64,000 nucleotides of DNA, taken from Stackebrandtia albiflava (lineage in GTDB: Bacteria > Actinomycetota > Actinomycetes > Mycobacteriales > Micromonosporaceae). Below, one piece after another: positions 34,746-44,440 of this stretch (position 1 is the stretch's first letter; every line of letters begins with the position of its first letter). The DNA lies in NCBI RefSeq assembly GCF_007994225.1, contig NZ_VLLL01000009.1:124001-188000 (forward strand), in the 5' to 3' direction. Position numbers and translations under genes: made by a program. The notes beneath the pieces are model-generated. The model was not told the origin of the DNA, ran no database searches, and worked only from the letters and a program-made list of their open reading frames with translations.

Positions 34746-36242
34746 ATGCGGAAGCCGGATCGCGTGATCGGACGAGACCACGAATGGCGTGTCCTGGAAC
34801 GCTTCATGCGCCCCACCGATGATCCGGGGCTGCGGATCGGCATCGTCTCCGGACGCCGACGAGTCGGCAAGACGTTTCTGCTCACCGCCGTCGAAGGCGA
34901 GACGGGCGGCCTGTACCACGCGTGCGTTCAGGACGAAGGCGACCTGGCGGCGAGGAGGCGGTTCGCCGCCAGCATCGCCCGTTACGCCGGCGGCACGCCC
35001 GTCCGACACGACGATCACGACGGCTGGGAGGAACTACTCCGCACGGCACTGGCCGTCGCCGCCCGGGTCGCCCCGGCCGGAACACGACCCGTGCTCATCA
35101 TCGATGAGTTCCCGTACGCCATGGCCAACGCACCACAGCTCCCGGGCATCCTGCAGCTCCTCTACGACGAAGCACAGCGGGACGGGACCTCGTCCGGCAA
35201 CATCATCCTCTGTGGATCATCCCTCAGTGTCATGCGGGAACTGCTGTCCGGGACGAAACCACTCAGGGGCCGCGCGACCATCGACCTCCGACTGCGGCCG
35301 CTGGACTACCGGGAGACCGGCCGGTTGTGGGGAATCGACGACGCGCAGACCATGCTGCACGTCCACGCCTGCATCGGCGGCTATCCGGGGTATCGACGGC
35401 TCATCGACGAGCGACCGTCCGGCTTCGCGGACTTCGACCGCTGGATATGCGACACGATGCTGAGCGTCGGCATGGGTGTCTTCACCAGTACCGAGGTGGA
35501 CTATCTGCTCCGGGAGGATCCACGGATCTCCGACAAGGCCATCTACTACGACATACTGGGGGCCATCGCCGACGGCCGCGTGTCCCTGAGCAAGATCGGG
35601 GCCGCCACCGGACGCACGAAGGAATCGGTCCGCAAACCGATCGAGACCCTGCAATCCGGGGGTTACGTCACCTCGATCACCGACCTGATCAACCACCGAG
35701 ACACCGTCACGGTCGCGGATCCGATCATCCGGTTCGACCGCCTCATCACGGCCCCACATCTCGGCCAGCTCGAACTCGGCAGACAGGAGCAGGTCTGGAA
35801 GGCCGCCGCACCGAGCTTTCGTTCGCAGATCCTCGGCCCTCACTTCGAGGAGATCGCACGCGAATGGCTGCGGCGGTTCGCTCCGGACGAGTTGGGGAGA
35901 CCCAACGGCTTCGGCGACATCGGAACGGCCAACATCCCCGATCACAAGGGCAGGGCCAAACACGAGGTCGACGTACTGGCCGTGCGAGGTAAGAACATCG
36001 AGTTCATCGGTGAGGCGAAGGCCACGCTACGCGCTCAGGGGACGAGCACGGTCGAGCGCCTGAGCCTGCTGCTCCGTCTGCTGGCCGACATGGGTTACCG
36101 GACCGACGGCGCCGTCATCGCGGTGTTCTCACGGACCGGTTTCACACCGGACCTCACCACGCTCGCCCGCGAACGGGCCGACATCGAGCTGGTGGATCTC
36201 GACCGGCTGTTTCACGGCCGACCGGCCTCGACGGCACGGTGA
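34746..36242 (+). CDS. P-loop ATPase with winged helix and DUF234 nuclease-like domain
   Basis: A 498-residue protein of the archaeal-type DEXX-box ATPase group. Walker A GRRRVGKT is at residues 36-43, Walker B-like VLIIDEFPYAM near 117, and a sensor-like ILCGSSLSVM near 155. A winged-helix segment (SLSKIGAATGRTKESVRKPIETLQSGGYV) lies near 280. The C-terminal DUF234 region has EVDVLAVRGKNIEFIGEAKAT, matching the D-(D/E)xK core of restriction-type nucleases. GGGAGGG precedes ATG 34746. It stands alone behind a palindrome array. Members are suspected of mobile-element or defence roles; none is proven. Confidence 0.82.
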   Translation: MRKPDRVIGRDHEWRVLERFMRPTDDPGLRIGIVSGRRRVGKTFLLTAVEGETGGLYHACVQDEGDLAARRRFAASIARYAGGTPVRHDDHDGWEELLRTALAVAARVAPAGTRPVLIIDEFPYAMANAPQLPGILQLLYDEAQRDGTSSGNIILCGSSLSVMRELLSGTKPLRGRATIDLRLRPLDYRETGRLWGIDDAQTMLHVHACIGGYPGYRRLIDERPSGFADFDRWICDTMLSVGMGVFTSTEVDYLLREDPRISDKAIYYDILGAIADGRVSLSKIGAATGRTKESVRKPIETLQSGGYVTSITDLINHRDTVTVADPIIRFDRLITAPHLGQLELGRQEQVWKAAAPSFRSQILGPHFEEIAREWLRRFAPDELGRPNGFGDIGTANIPDHKGRAKHEVDVLAVRGKNIEFIGEAKATLRAQGTSTVERLSLLLRLLADMGYRTDGAVIAVFSRTGFTPDLTTLARERADIELVDLDRLFHGRPASTAR

Positions 36243-36332
36243 CAGGACACCCCGTCGTCATGTGTTGAACCCCTAGGACCGGTGACAGACCGCCATGTGA
36301 TCGGTATGGCGGCCACTCGCTACGGTGGGCGC

Positions 36333-36842
36333 GTGACTAGAGCGTTGGTACTGATCGACCTGATGCCCCGGATCATCGCGCTGCCGGTGGCGCCGCACTC
36401 GGGTGAGGAGGTGCTGGAACGATGCCTGCGGCTCGCCTCGGCGTTCCGCGACGGCGGTTCGCCGGTGGCGGCGGTGCGAGTGGACCGCCCGAACGTCGAC
36501 GCGCAACCGCCGGGCAGTGGCTTCGCCGACGGAGTGGTGCGCCCCGGTGACATCACGGTGGTGAAACGGACCATCGGCGCCTTCCAGGGCACCGACCTAC
36601 ACGAGCGGTTGCGGGAACGCGGTGTGACCACACTGGTGTTCGCCGGTCTGGTGACCAACATGGGAGTGGAGTCCACCGCCAGGGCGGCCAACGACCTCGG
36701 CTACGAACTGGAGTTCGTGTCGGACGCCATGTCGGGTTTGACCGCCGAGGAACACGACTTCGCCGTCACCCGGATCCTGCCGAGGTTCGGCACCGTCCGC
36801 TCCACCGCCGACCACCTCGCCGCGGCCCGGCCGGGCGGCTGA
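36333..36842 (+). CDS. Isochorismatase-family hydrolase lacking the catalytic Cys
   Basis: A 169-residue protein with the family core: ALVLIDLMPR near the start (catalytic Asp), VVKRTIGAFQGTDL (catalytic Lys), and GLVTNMGVESTARAA. In cysteine hydrolases of this fold the residue before VEST is Cys; here it is Gly, as in isochorismatases proper. A nicotinamidase or ureidoacrylate activity is therefore unlikely; the substrate is unknown. GTG 36333 is preferred over an ATG 17 codons upstream because conservation starts there. Confidence 0.8.
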   Translation: MTRALVLIDLMPRIIALPVAPHSGEEVLERCLRLASAFRDGGSPVAAVRVDRPNVDAQPPGSGFADGVVRPGDITVVKRTIGAFQGTDLHERLRERGVTTLVFAGLVTNMGVESTARAANDLGYELEFVSDAMSGLTAEEHDFAVTRILPRFGTVRSTADHLAAARPGG

Positions 36843-36879
36843 CCCTCCCCCGATGCCGGCCCGGCGGCACCGTCACACC

Positions 36880-37030
36880 GGGCGTGGTGTGTCCGGGTGC
36901 GACGACGACGTCCGGAATGTACCGCTCCAGATCGATGGCGACGCCCTTGTTCCACGACACGTCGAGTTCCGCGCGGGAGTTCCGGATGATCTGCTTGCCG
37001 AGCCCACCGGTCGATCCGTCGTTTCGTGCG
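36880..37030 (-). pseudogene. Remnant of a protein-coding gene, possibly an S41-type peptidase C-terminus
   Basis: On the minus strand one frame without a start reads RHGTDFRFHARNDG, then GGLGKQIIRNSRAELDVSW and NKGVAIDLERYIPDVVVAPG. Its third codon positions are almost all G or C, as in real genes here, yet it has no start and runs on into the antisense of the isochorismatase-family gene. The WNKGVAIDLERYIPD block resembles the end of S41 (tail-specific) or tricorn-like proteases. It lies directly behind the VapC stop. Identity is tentative. Confidence 0.4.
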
Positions 37031-37042
37031 TGGAACCGGAAG

Positions 37043-37465
37043 TCAGTGCCGTGACGGAGGCCGGATCACCGGTATGTCCGTGTGGACGAAATCCTCTCCG
37101 ACGCAGAGGATCGGCCGGTCGAATTCGGCCGCCATGCCGTAAACGATGCAGTCTCCGAAGTTCAGCTTCGCTCGGTGCCGGCCCTTGCCGTATCGGCGCC
37201 ACCCTTCCAACGCTCGTTCAGCGGCGGCGGCGGTCACCTCGACGATCTCGATCCCGGCATCGCGAACGAATCGGGCGGCTGCTCCGGTTCCGGCTGGGCC
37301 GAATCGAGACTCCAGGACCATTCCCAGCTCCAGGTAGGTCGCGGCCGGCATCACCGCGGACTCCGCCTCGGCCAGGAAGTCGACCAGCCAGTCGGCGTCA
37401 GGCTCACTGCTCAGGATGGCGACGGCCGCCGATGTGTCCACCACCGGGTATGCGTCCATGTTCAC
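37043..37465 (-). CDS. vapC: PIN-domain toxin VapC
   Basis: A 140-residue PIN-domain RNase of full length. Metal-binding acids are in VVDTSAAVAIL, TYLELGMVL, NFGDCIVYGMA and CVGEDF; the LNFGDC motif is typical of the Rv0624-like VapC subgroup. GTG 37465 overlaps the antitoxin stop (GTGA); ATG 37459 is also in frame. A remnant gene follows immediately. Confidence 0.9.
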   Translation of the reverse strand: MNMDAYPVVDTSAAVAILSSEPDADWLVDFLAEAESAVMPAATYLELGMVLESRFGPAGTGAAARFVRDAGIEIVEVTAAAAERALEGWRRYGKGRHRAKLNFGDCIVYGMAAEFDRPILCVGEDFVHTDIPVIRPPSRH

Positions 37466-37716
37466 GCGGGGAGCCCGTTCTCGTCGTATCCGACGATGTC
37501 GTCGCCGGTACGCGAGTCGGCAACCGGCGCCGCGTTCAATTCGGCACGGAGTGCGTCCAACCGGTGGTGAATACGCCGGGAACGCGCGCCTTGAAGCTGC
37601 CGTTCCAACCGCTCCCGGATAGCGGTCTCCACAGCCTCGGTCAACGACTCTCCCGTGGCCGCGGCCAGTTTACGGGCCAATTCGTCCGCCGACGGACTCT
37701 TGATACTGAACGCCAT
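37462..37716 (-). CDS. vapB: VapB antitoxin
   Basis: An 84-residue antitoxin of the Rv0623 type: AFSIKSPSADELARKLAAATGESLTEAVETAIRERL is the dimerising DNA-binding part, and DDIVGYDENGLPA the toxin-binding tail. On the minus strand TAGAAT ends seven bases before ATG 37716, implying leaderless transcription from this codon; an ATG nine bases upstream would lie inside that -10. Confidence 0.88.
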   Translation of the reverse strand: MAFSIKSPSADELARKLAAATGESLTEAVETAIRERLERQLQGARSRRIHHRLDALRAELNAAPVADSRTGDDIVGYDENGLPA

Positions 37717-37813
37717 GTCCACCATTCTAGCCTCAGGTATGGCATTCCAGAACGAGAGACGCCGGCCTCGGCGAACGGTACGCGGCGATCCGGTTCACCA
37801 CGAGGCGCGCGAA

Positions 37814-37853
37814 AGGCCCGGGAGTACGTGGTGTGCCACGTGCTCCCGGGCCT
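37814..37853 (-). terminator. Terminator of the ilvBNC operon
   Basis: AGGCCCGGGAG (37814-37824) and ACGTGG pair with CCACGT and CTCCCGGGCCT (37843-37853), a 17-bp stem with one wobble and a four-base loop, 11 bases after the ilvC stop. Confidence 0.85.
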
Positions 37854-37863
37854 CCGGTGACGC

Positions 37864-39471
<1,608 letters not shown>

Positions 39472-39472
<1 letters not shown>

Positions 39473-41271
39473 CAGCAGTCGTCCTCGTCGAAGATGGGGC
39501 GCACGTCCCGGGCCGCCAGGATGTGGTCGTTGCTGACACCGGCGGGCACCATCGGCCACACCATCGCGTCGGCTCCCACGATGAAGTCGATGACGACCGG
39601 GCGGTCGTCGACGGCCATCGCCTTCTCGATGGTGGCGTCGATGTCGGCCTCGGCGTCGCAGCGCAACCCGACGCAGCCCAGTGCCTCCGCCAGCTTCACG
39701 AAGTCGGGGACGCGCGGGCCGTGGGTGCCGAGGTTCGTGTTCGAGTACCGCTGCTCGTAGAACAGTGTCTGCCACTGCCGAACCATGCCGAGGTTGCCGT
39801 TGTTGATGACGGCGACCTTGATCGGGATGCCCTCCAACGCGCAGGTGGCGAGCTCCTGGTTGGTCATCTGGAAGCAGCCGTCGCCGTCGATCGCCCACAC
39901 CGCGGTGTCGGGTTTGCCGAACTTGGCGCCCATGGCCGCGGGGACCGCGTACCCCATGGTGCCCAGTCCCCCGGAGTTGAGGAAGCTGTACGGCCGGTCG
40001 TACCGGATGAACTGCGAGGCCCACATCTGGTGTTGACCGACGCCGGTCACGTAGATCGCCTCGGGTCCGACGAGGCGGCCGATGCGTTCGATCACCTGTT
40101 GCGGCGCGAGAGTCCCGTCGGCGTGCCTGTCGTAGCCGAGCGGGTAGCGGCGCCGCAGGTCGGTCAGCTCCTCCCACCACGTGTCCATGCGGGAGCGCGG
40201 CGCCTCGGGGTCGTACGCGTCGGCGAGCATCCCGATGGCGGCCTTGGCGTCGCCGACGATGGGGACGTCGGCGTGCCGGTTCTTACCGATCTCGGCCGGG
40301 TCGATGTCGACGTGCACGACCTTCGCGTCCGGTGCGAAGCTGTCGATCTTGCCGGTGACGCGGTCGTCGAACCTGGCGCCCAGCGCCACGATCAGGTCGG
40401 AACGCTGCAGGGCGTACACCGCCGACACGGTGCCGTGCATCCCCGGCATCCCGACGTGCTGCGGGTGGCTGTCGGGGAAGGCGCCCCGTGCCATCAGGGT
40501 CGTCACGACCGGTGCCCCGCTCGCCTCGGCCAGCCGGGCGAGTTCACCGCACGCGTCGGCCTTCAGGACGCCGCCGCCCACGTACAGGACGGGTCGGCGG
40601 GCGGTGGCGAGCAGTTCGGCGGCCTGCCGGACCTGTTTGCCGTGCGGCTGCGTGGTGGGCCGGTATCCGGGCAGTTCGAGCCGGGGCGGCCAGTCGAAGT
40701 GGGTGTTGGCCTGCAGGAGGTCCTTGGGGATGTCGACGAGGACGGGACCGGGCCGACCGGTGGCGGCGACGTGGAACGCCTCGGCCAGCACGCGGGGTAT
40801 GTCGTCGACGTCGGTGACCAGGTAGCCGTGTTTGGTGACCGGCATGGTCACCCCGTGGATGTCGGCCTCCTGGAACGCGTCGGTGCCGATCATGGATGTG
40901 GCCACCTGGCCGGTGATCGCCACGATCGGGACGGAGTCCATGTAGGCGTCGGCGAGCGGGGTCACCAGGTTGGTCGCTCCCGGTCCCGAGGTGGCCATGC
41001 AGACGCCGACCCGGCCGGTGGCCTGCGCGTAGCCGGTGGCGGCGTGGCCGGCGCCCTGTTCGTGACGCACCAGGACGTGCCGGACGCGGGTGGAGTCGAA
41101 CAGCGGATCGTAGGCGGGCAGGATGGCCCCGCCCGGAATGCCGAACACCACCTCGACGCCGAGCTCTTCGAGGGAACGTACGAGCGACTGCGCGCCCGTC
41201 ATCGTCGGAGCGGACTGGCCCGGTCGCCTGCCGGGCGGGCGTGGTATGGCGAACTTTTCCGAGTTGTTCAT
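39472..41271 (-). CDS. ilvB: Acetolactate synthase large subunit
   Basis: A 599-residue thiamine-diphosphate enzyme committing pyruvate to valine/leucine and, with 2-oxobutyrate, isoleucine. The catalytic Glu is in [15 protein letters not shown], the central FAD-site region includes [10 protein letters not shown], and the TPP motif is [15 protein letters not shown]...VINN. ATG 41271 gives a short Pro/Arg-rich lead before the conserved [15 protein letters not shown]. First structural gene of ilvBNC, transcribed through the attenuator at 41337-41373. Confidence 0.97.
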
Positions 41272-41336
41272 CCCATTAATCCGGTTCGCTGATCCTTGTG
41301 TGTCTCGACGATTCCGCCTGGTGAGCGGATTTGGGC

Positions 41337-41373
41337 AAAAAAAGTCGCCCGCGTGCAGAGACGCACGGGGCGA
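41337..41373 (-). terminator. Attenuator terminator of ilvBNC
   Basis: On the minus strand TCGCCC and CGTGC pair with GCACG and GGGCGA (plus-strand arms 41345-41356 and 41363-41373, one bulge, six-base loop), followed by C and seven T residues (41343-41337). It is the only hairpin seen here with a true U-run. A preceding perfect 11-bp hairpin (41375-41400) begins right at the leader-peptide stop and is the likely competing structure. Confidence 0.9.
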
Positions 41374-41400
41374 GCGCACCGTCGTGGTGACGACGGTGCG

Positions 41401-41472
41401 CTAGATAAGTACTACAGCCCCGAGCACACGGAGGTCCTCCGTGGTCGGGTCGGCGATTCGCAGCTGTGGCAC
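41401..41472 (-). CDS. ilvL: ilvB leader peptide
   Basis: A 23-residue reading frame from GTG 41472 to TAG 41401. Nine residues are Leu, Ile or Val, and the last four codons before the stop are GTA GTA CTT ATC (Val-Val-Leu-Ile). The stop abuts the 11-bp hairpin, and the attenuator follows. The -10 CATTCT ends six bases before the GTG, so the mRNA should be leaderless. Stalling at the four terminal codons when charged branched-chain tRNAs are scarce would disrupt the hairpin order and let transcription proceed into ilvB. Confidence 0.88.
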   Translation of the reverse strand: MPQLRIADPTTEDLRVLGAVVLI

Positions 41473-41478
41473 GCCGCA

Positions 41479-41508
41479 AGAATGCCCCATCGTCCCGGTA
41501 ATTGTCAA
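41479..41508 (-). promoter_or_regulatory. ilvBNC promoter
   Basis: On the minus strand a consensus TTGACA (41503-41508), an 18-base spacer and CATTCT (41479-41484) precede the leader-peptide GTG by six bases. The 25-bp palindrome array begins five bases upstream of the -35. Confidence 0.85.
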
Positions 41509-41513
41509 CCTTT

Positions 41514-41638
41514 CCCGAATATCGGGAGTGTCACGTGGTCCGAATATCGGGAGTGTCATATAGCCCGGATATCGGGAGTGTCATATGGCCCGAACATCGG
41601 GAGTGCCGCACCGCCCGGACATCGGGAGGGCCTACGGC
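41514..41638. repeat. Five-copy 25-bp repeat array upstream of the ilvB promoter
   Basis: Copies start at 41514, 41539, 41564, 41589 and 41614. Each opens with a 13-base dyad of the form CCCGRAYATCGGG (first base T in copy 2), followed by AGTG or AGGG and a less conserved 8-base tail such as TCATATGG. Divergence grows with distance from the promoter. Likely a multi-site operator; the binding protein is unknown. Not CRISPR: the period is too short and the spacers are not unique. Confidence 0.92.
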
Positions 41639-41739
41639 CGACCGCCCGAGGACGTACGAGGGGCCGCCGCAAACGTCATACGCCCCGAGCCCGGTGCCGC
41701 CGGTCGCCGCCCCGAGGCACGCGGCGGTCGACCGGGGCG

Positions 41740-44427
41740 TCACGACTCGATCGCCAAGGGCGAACTGCGGTACAGGGCGGCCTCCTCGGCGAGCAGCCGG
41801 TCGATGTCCTCCACCGGCATCGGCCGGGCCAGCAGATAGCCCTGCACCATGCCGCAGCCGGCCTGCTCCACCACGTCGAGCTGGAGTTCGGTCTCCACGC
41901 CCTCGGCGATGACCGACAGACCGAGCCGGTCGCCGAGCCTGACCACCACGTCGGCCAGCGGTGCCGCGCCGCGGTCCCCGCCGGCGACCAGGTCCCGGTC
42001 GATCTTGAGGATGTCCACCGGCAGCCGGTGCAGTTGCCCGAGCGACGAGTACCCGGCGCCGAAGTCGTCGAGCGCGATGCGGACCCCGGTGCCGCGCAAC
42101 GCGGCCAGTTGCGCGACCAGGACGTCGATGTCACGGGCGACGTCGTGCTCGGTGACCTCCACGACCAACCGCGACGGCATGACTCCCCGCCCCAGTAGTG
42201 CCTGCGCCAGCTCGGTGGCGAACTGCGGGGAGTGCAGTTGCCGGGGTGACAGGTTCATCGAGATCCACGTGGGATGCCCCGCCGTCCGCCACACCGCCAG
42301 CCGCTCGGCGACCTGCTGCAGCGTCCAGTTCGTGAGCATGGTGCTGAGCCCCGCCTCCTCGACGATCGGGATGAACTCCCCGGGCGACACCGCGCCCAGC
42401 ACGGGATGGTTCCAGCGCATGAGGGCCTCGGCGCCGACGATCCGCCGGTTCGGCAGCGAGATCACCGGCTGGTACACCAGGGACAGTTCGTCCCGCTCGA
42501 TCGCGCCGTGCAACGCCTGTTCCAGGATGTTGGCGCGGCGCACCCGTTGCTCGAACTCCGCGTCGTACACCTCGATCCGGTTCTTGCCGCTCTGCTTGGC
42601 GGCCCGCAGCGCCAGGTCCGCGTTGCGCAGCAACGCCTCCACGTCGTCGGCCGTCGCGCAACCGGCGAGGCCGATACTGGTCGACAGGTACACGCCGGCG
42701 TGCCGGTCGAACTGGTACGGCTCGGCGAGCACCTCGCGCAGCCGTTCGGCGATCTGGAAGCCGTCGTCCGGGTTGCACCACAGCAGCACCGCGAACTCGT
42801 CACCGCCGAGCCTGGCGGCCACGTCGGTGGGGCGCAGGCTCGCGGTGAGCCGCCGCGCCACCTCCACCAGCACCGCGTCACCGATGTCGTGGCCCTGTGT
42901 GTCGTTGACGTTCTTGAATCCGTCCAGGTCGATGGCGAGCAGCGTGCAGGGCATCGACCCGCCCACGACGTCGGCCTCCAGAGTCCGCATCAGCGCCCGC
43001 CGGTTCGACAGCGACGTCAACGCGTCCGCGTAGGCCAGTTTGGCCAGTTCCCGTTCCAGCGACCGGCGGCGGCCGACGTCGCGGGTGTGCAGGACCAGTC
43101 CCTTGACCTGCGGGATGTCCCGCTGGTCCGCGACGGTCGACTCGGTGTCGCGCCACACGCCGTCCACGTCGCGGATCCTGGCGTCGACCAGGATGCGCCT
43201 GCCGTCGCACGGTTCCGCCAGCAGCTCGGCGAGCCGGCGGTCCACTTCGGGGGCGTCGTCGGGATGCACCAGCCGGGTGAAACTCGAACCGACGACGTCG
43301 GCGGCGTCGGGTCCCAGCCGCCACGCCGGGGAGGCGGCCTGCCACCGGACCCGGCACCGTTCGTCCAACACGGTGATGACGTCGCTGGAACCGGCCACGA
43401 TGGACCGCAGGTAACGTTCCCGGTCGGCGGCCTCCTCCGCGTAGCGGCGCACGTCCATTCTGGCCAACAGCTGCCGGGCGGACATGATGGCCACCAACGT
43501 CAACGCCAGCAGGAGTAGGTCTACCGGTAGCGGCCCGACCGCGAAGCCGTACACCAGTGCCGTCAACGCCGCCATCCCGGCGGGTACGAGCGAGACCGCC
43601 GCGTCGACCCGAGGTAGCGGGGTCGCGACCGGCGAACCGGGGTACTGCCGGGCGAGCCACGCCGCGCCGGCGGCCAGGCCGCAGCCGGCGCACCCGAGGA
43701 CGACCATCACCCGGCACACCCACAGCGACGCCGGAGCCGTGTTGGTGACGAGGATGCCCACGTGCGCGGTCCCCACGAGGGCCAGACCGGCGACCAGCAG
43801 CAGTTGACGCCGCCGGTGGCTGTCGGCCCGGATCGCGGCCACCAGCCCGATTCCGATCATGACGGCGGCGGTGGCGGTGGTGGCCGCCGCCAGCGCGTAA
43901 CGGGCCAGCAGGGCGGGGCCGTCGGGGCCCGGCCCGAACACGACCCAGCCGGCGAACAGCAGGCACATTCCGATGAAGACGCCGTCCAGCGTCCAGCGGG
44001 AGCGGGTCGCCTGGCCGGAGTCCTGCGGCATGCGGGTCAGCGCCTCGGTGAACAGCAGCATCATCGCCATGCCGCCCACCGCGATGAGCGTCGTCCCGGT
44101 GAAGATCACCGACAGGCCCATGCCGACGGCGGCGACCTCCAGACCGACGGCGAGCCGGCGGTAGGGCACCCGTTGCCGACGCGGCCGGATCGGGTCGCTG
44201 ATGCGCCACACCGCGGCGCCCGCGGCGGCGGCGGACACGGCCAGCATCACCGTCCACAGTCCGGGCCTGGCCTGGACACCGCCGATGGTGCGTACCAACG
44301 CGGTCGTGGCGGCGATCAGCAGGACCAGTCCCACGACCGTCGCGGTCAGTAAAAGGTTCGGCCGCCGCAGGCGGGCGATGCCAAGGGGGTACACACATCT
44401 AGAGTGCCATCCCGCCATACTCGGCAT
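41740..44427 (-). CDS. Membrane GGDEF-EAL cyclic di-GMP protein
   Basis: An 895-residue signalling protein. About eight to ten membrane helices fill residues 20-320, then a PAS-like sensor (ERYLRSIVAGSSDVITVLDE onwards), a GGDEF domain with intact RLGGDEF near residue 537, and an EAL domain with EALMRW near 666, DDFGAGYSS and EGVE. Both synthesis and hydrolysis of c-di-GMP are possible. It starts 13 bases after ilvD with no strong ribosome binding site, so it may be co-transcribed with ilvD; ATG 44418 is an alternative start. Confidence 0.9.
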   Translation of the reverse strand: MPSMAGWHSRCVYPLGIARLRRPNLLLTATVVGLVLLIAATTALVRTIGGVQARPGLWTVMLAVSAAAAGAAVWRISDPIRPRRQRVPYRRLAVGLEVAAVGMGLSVIFTGTTLIAVGGMAMMLLFTEALTRMPQDSGQATRSRWTLDGVFIGMCLLFAGWVVFGPGPDGPALLARYALAAATTATAAVMIGIGLVAAIRADSHRRRQLLLVAGLALVGTAHVGILVTNTAPASLWVCRVMVVLGCAGCGLAAGAAWLARQYPGSPVATPLPRVDAAVSLVPAGMAALTALVYGFAVGPLPVDLLLLALTLVAIMSARQLLARMDVRRYAEEAADRERYLRSIVAGSSDVITVLDERCRVRWQAASPAWRLGPDAADVVGSSFTRLVHPDDAPEVDRRLAELLAEPCDGRRILVDARIRDVDGVWRDTESTVADQRDIPQVKGLVLHTRDVGRRRSLERELAKLAYADALTSLSNRRALMRTLEADVVGGSMPCTLLAIDLDGFKNVNDTQGHDIGDAVLVEVARRLTASLRPTDVAARLGGDEFAVLLWCNPDDGFQIAERLREVLAEPYQFDRHAGVYLSTSIGLAGCATADDVEALLRNADLALRAAKQSGKNRIEVYDAEFEQRVRRANILEQALHGAIERDELSLVYQPVISLPNRRIVGAEALMRWNHPVLGAVSPGEFIPIVEEAGLSTMLTNWTLQQVAERLAVWRTAGHPTWISMNLSPRQLHSPQFATELAQALLGRGVMPSRLVVEVTEHDVARDIDVLVAQLAALRGTGVRIALDDFGAGYSSLGQLHRLPVDILKIDRDLVAGGDRGAAPLADVVVRLGDRLGLSVIAEGVETELQLDVVEQAGCGMVQGYLLARPMPVEDIDRLLAEEAALYRSSPLAIES

Positions 44428-44440
44428 CTACCGACGCCGA

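Noticed and set aside
36333-36842. Nicotinamidase
   Set aside because: The catalytic Cys position is Gly, so a thiol hydrolase mechanism is not available.
41514-41638. CRISPR-like repeats
   Set aside because: Period is only 25 bases, the intervening sequence is itself repeated and no cas gene is present; a promoter-proximal operator array fits better.
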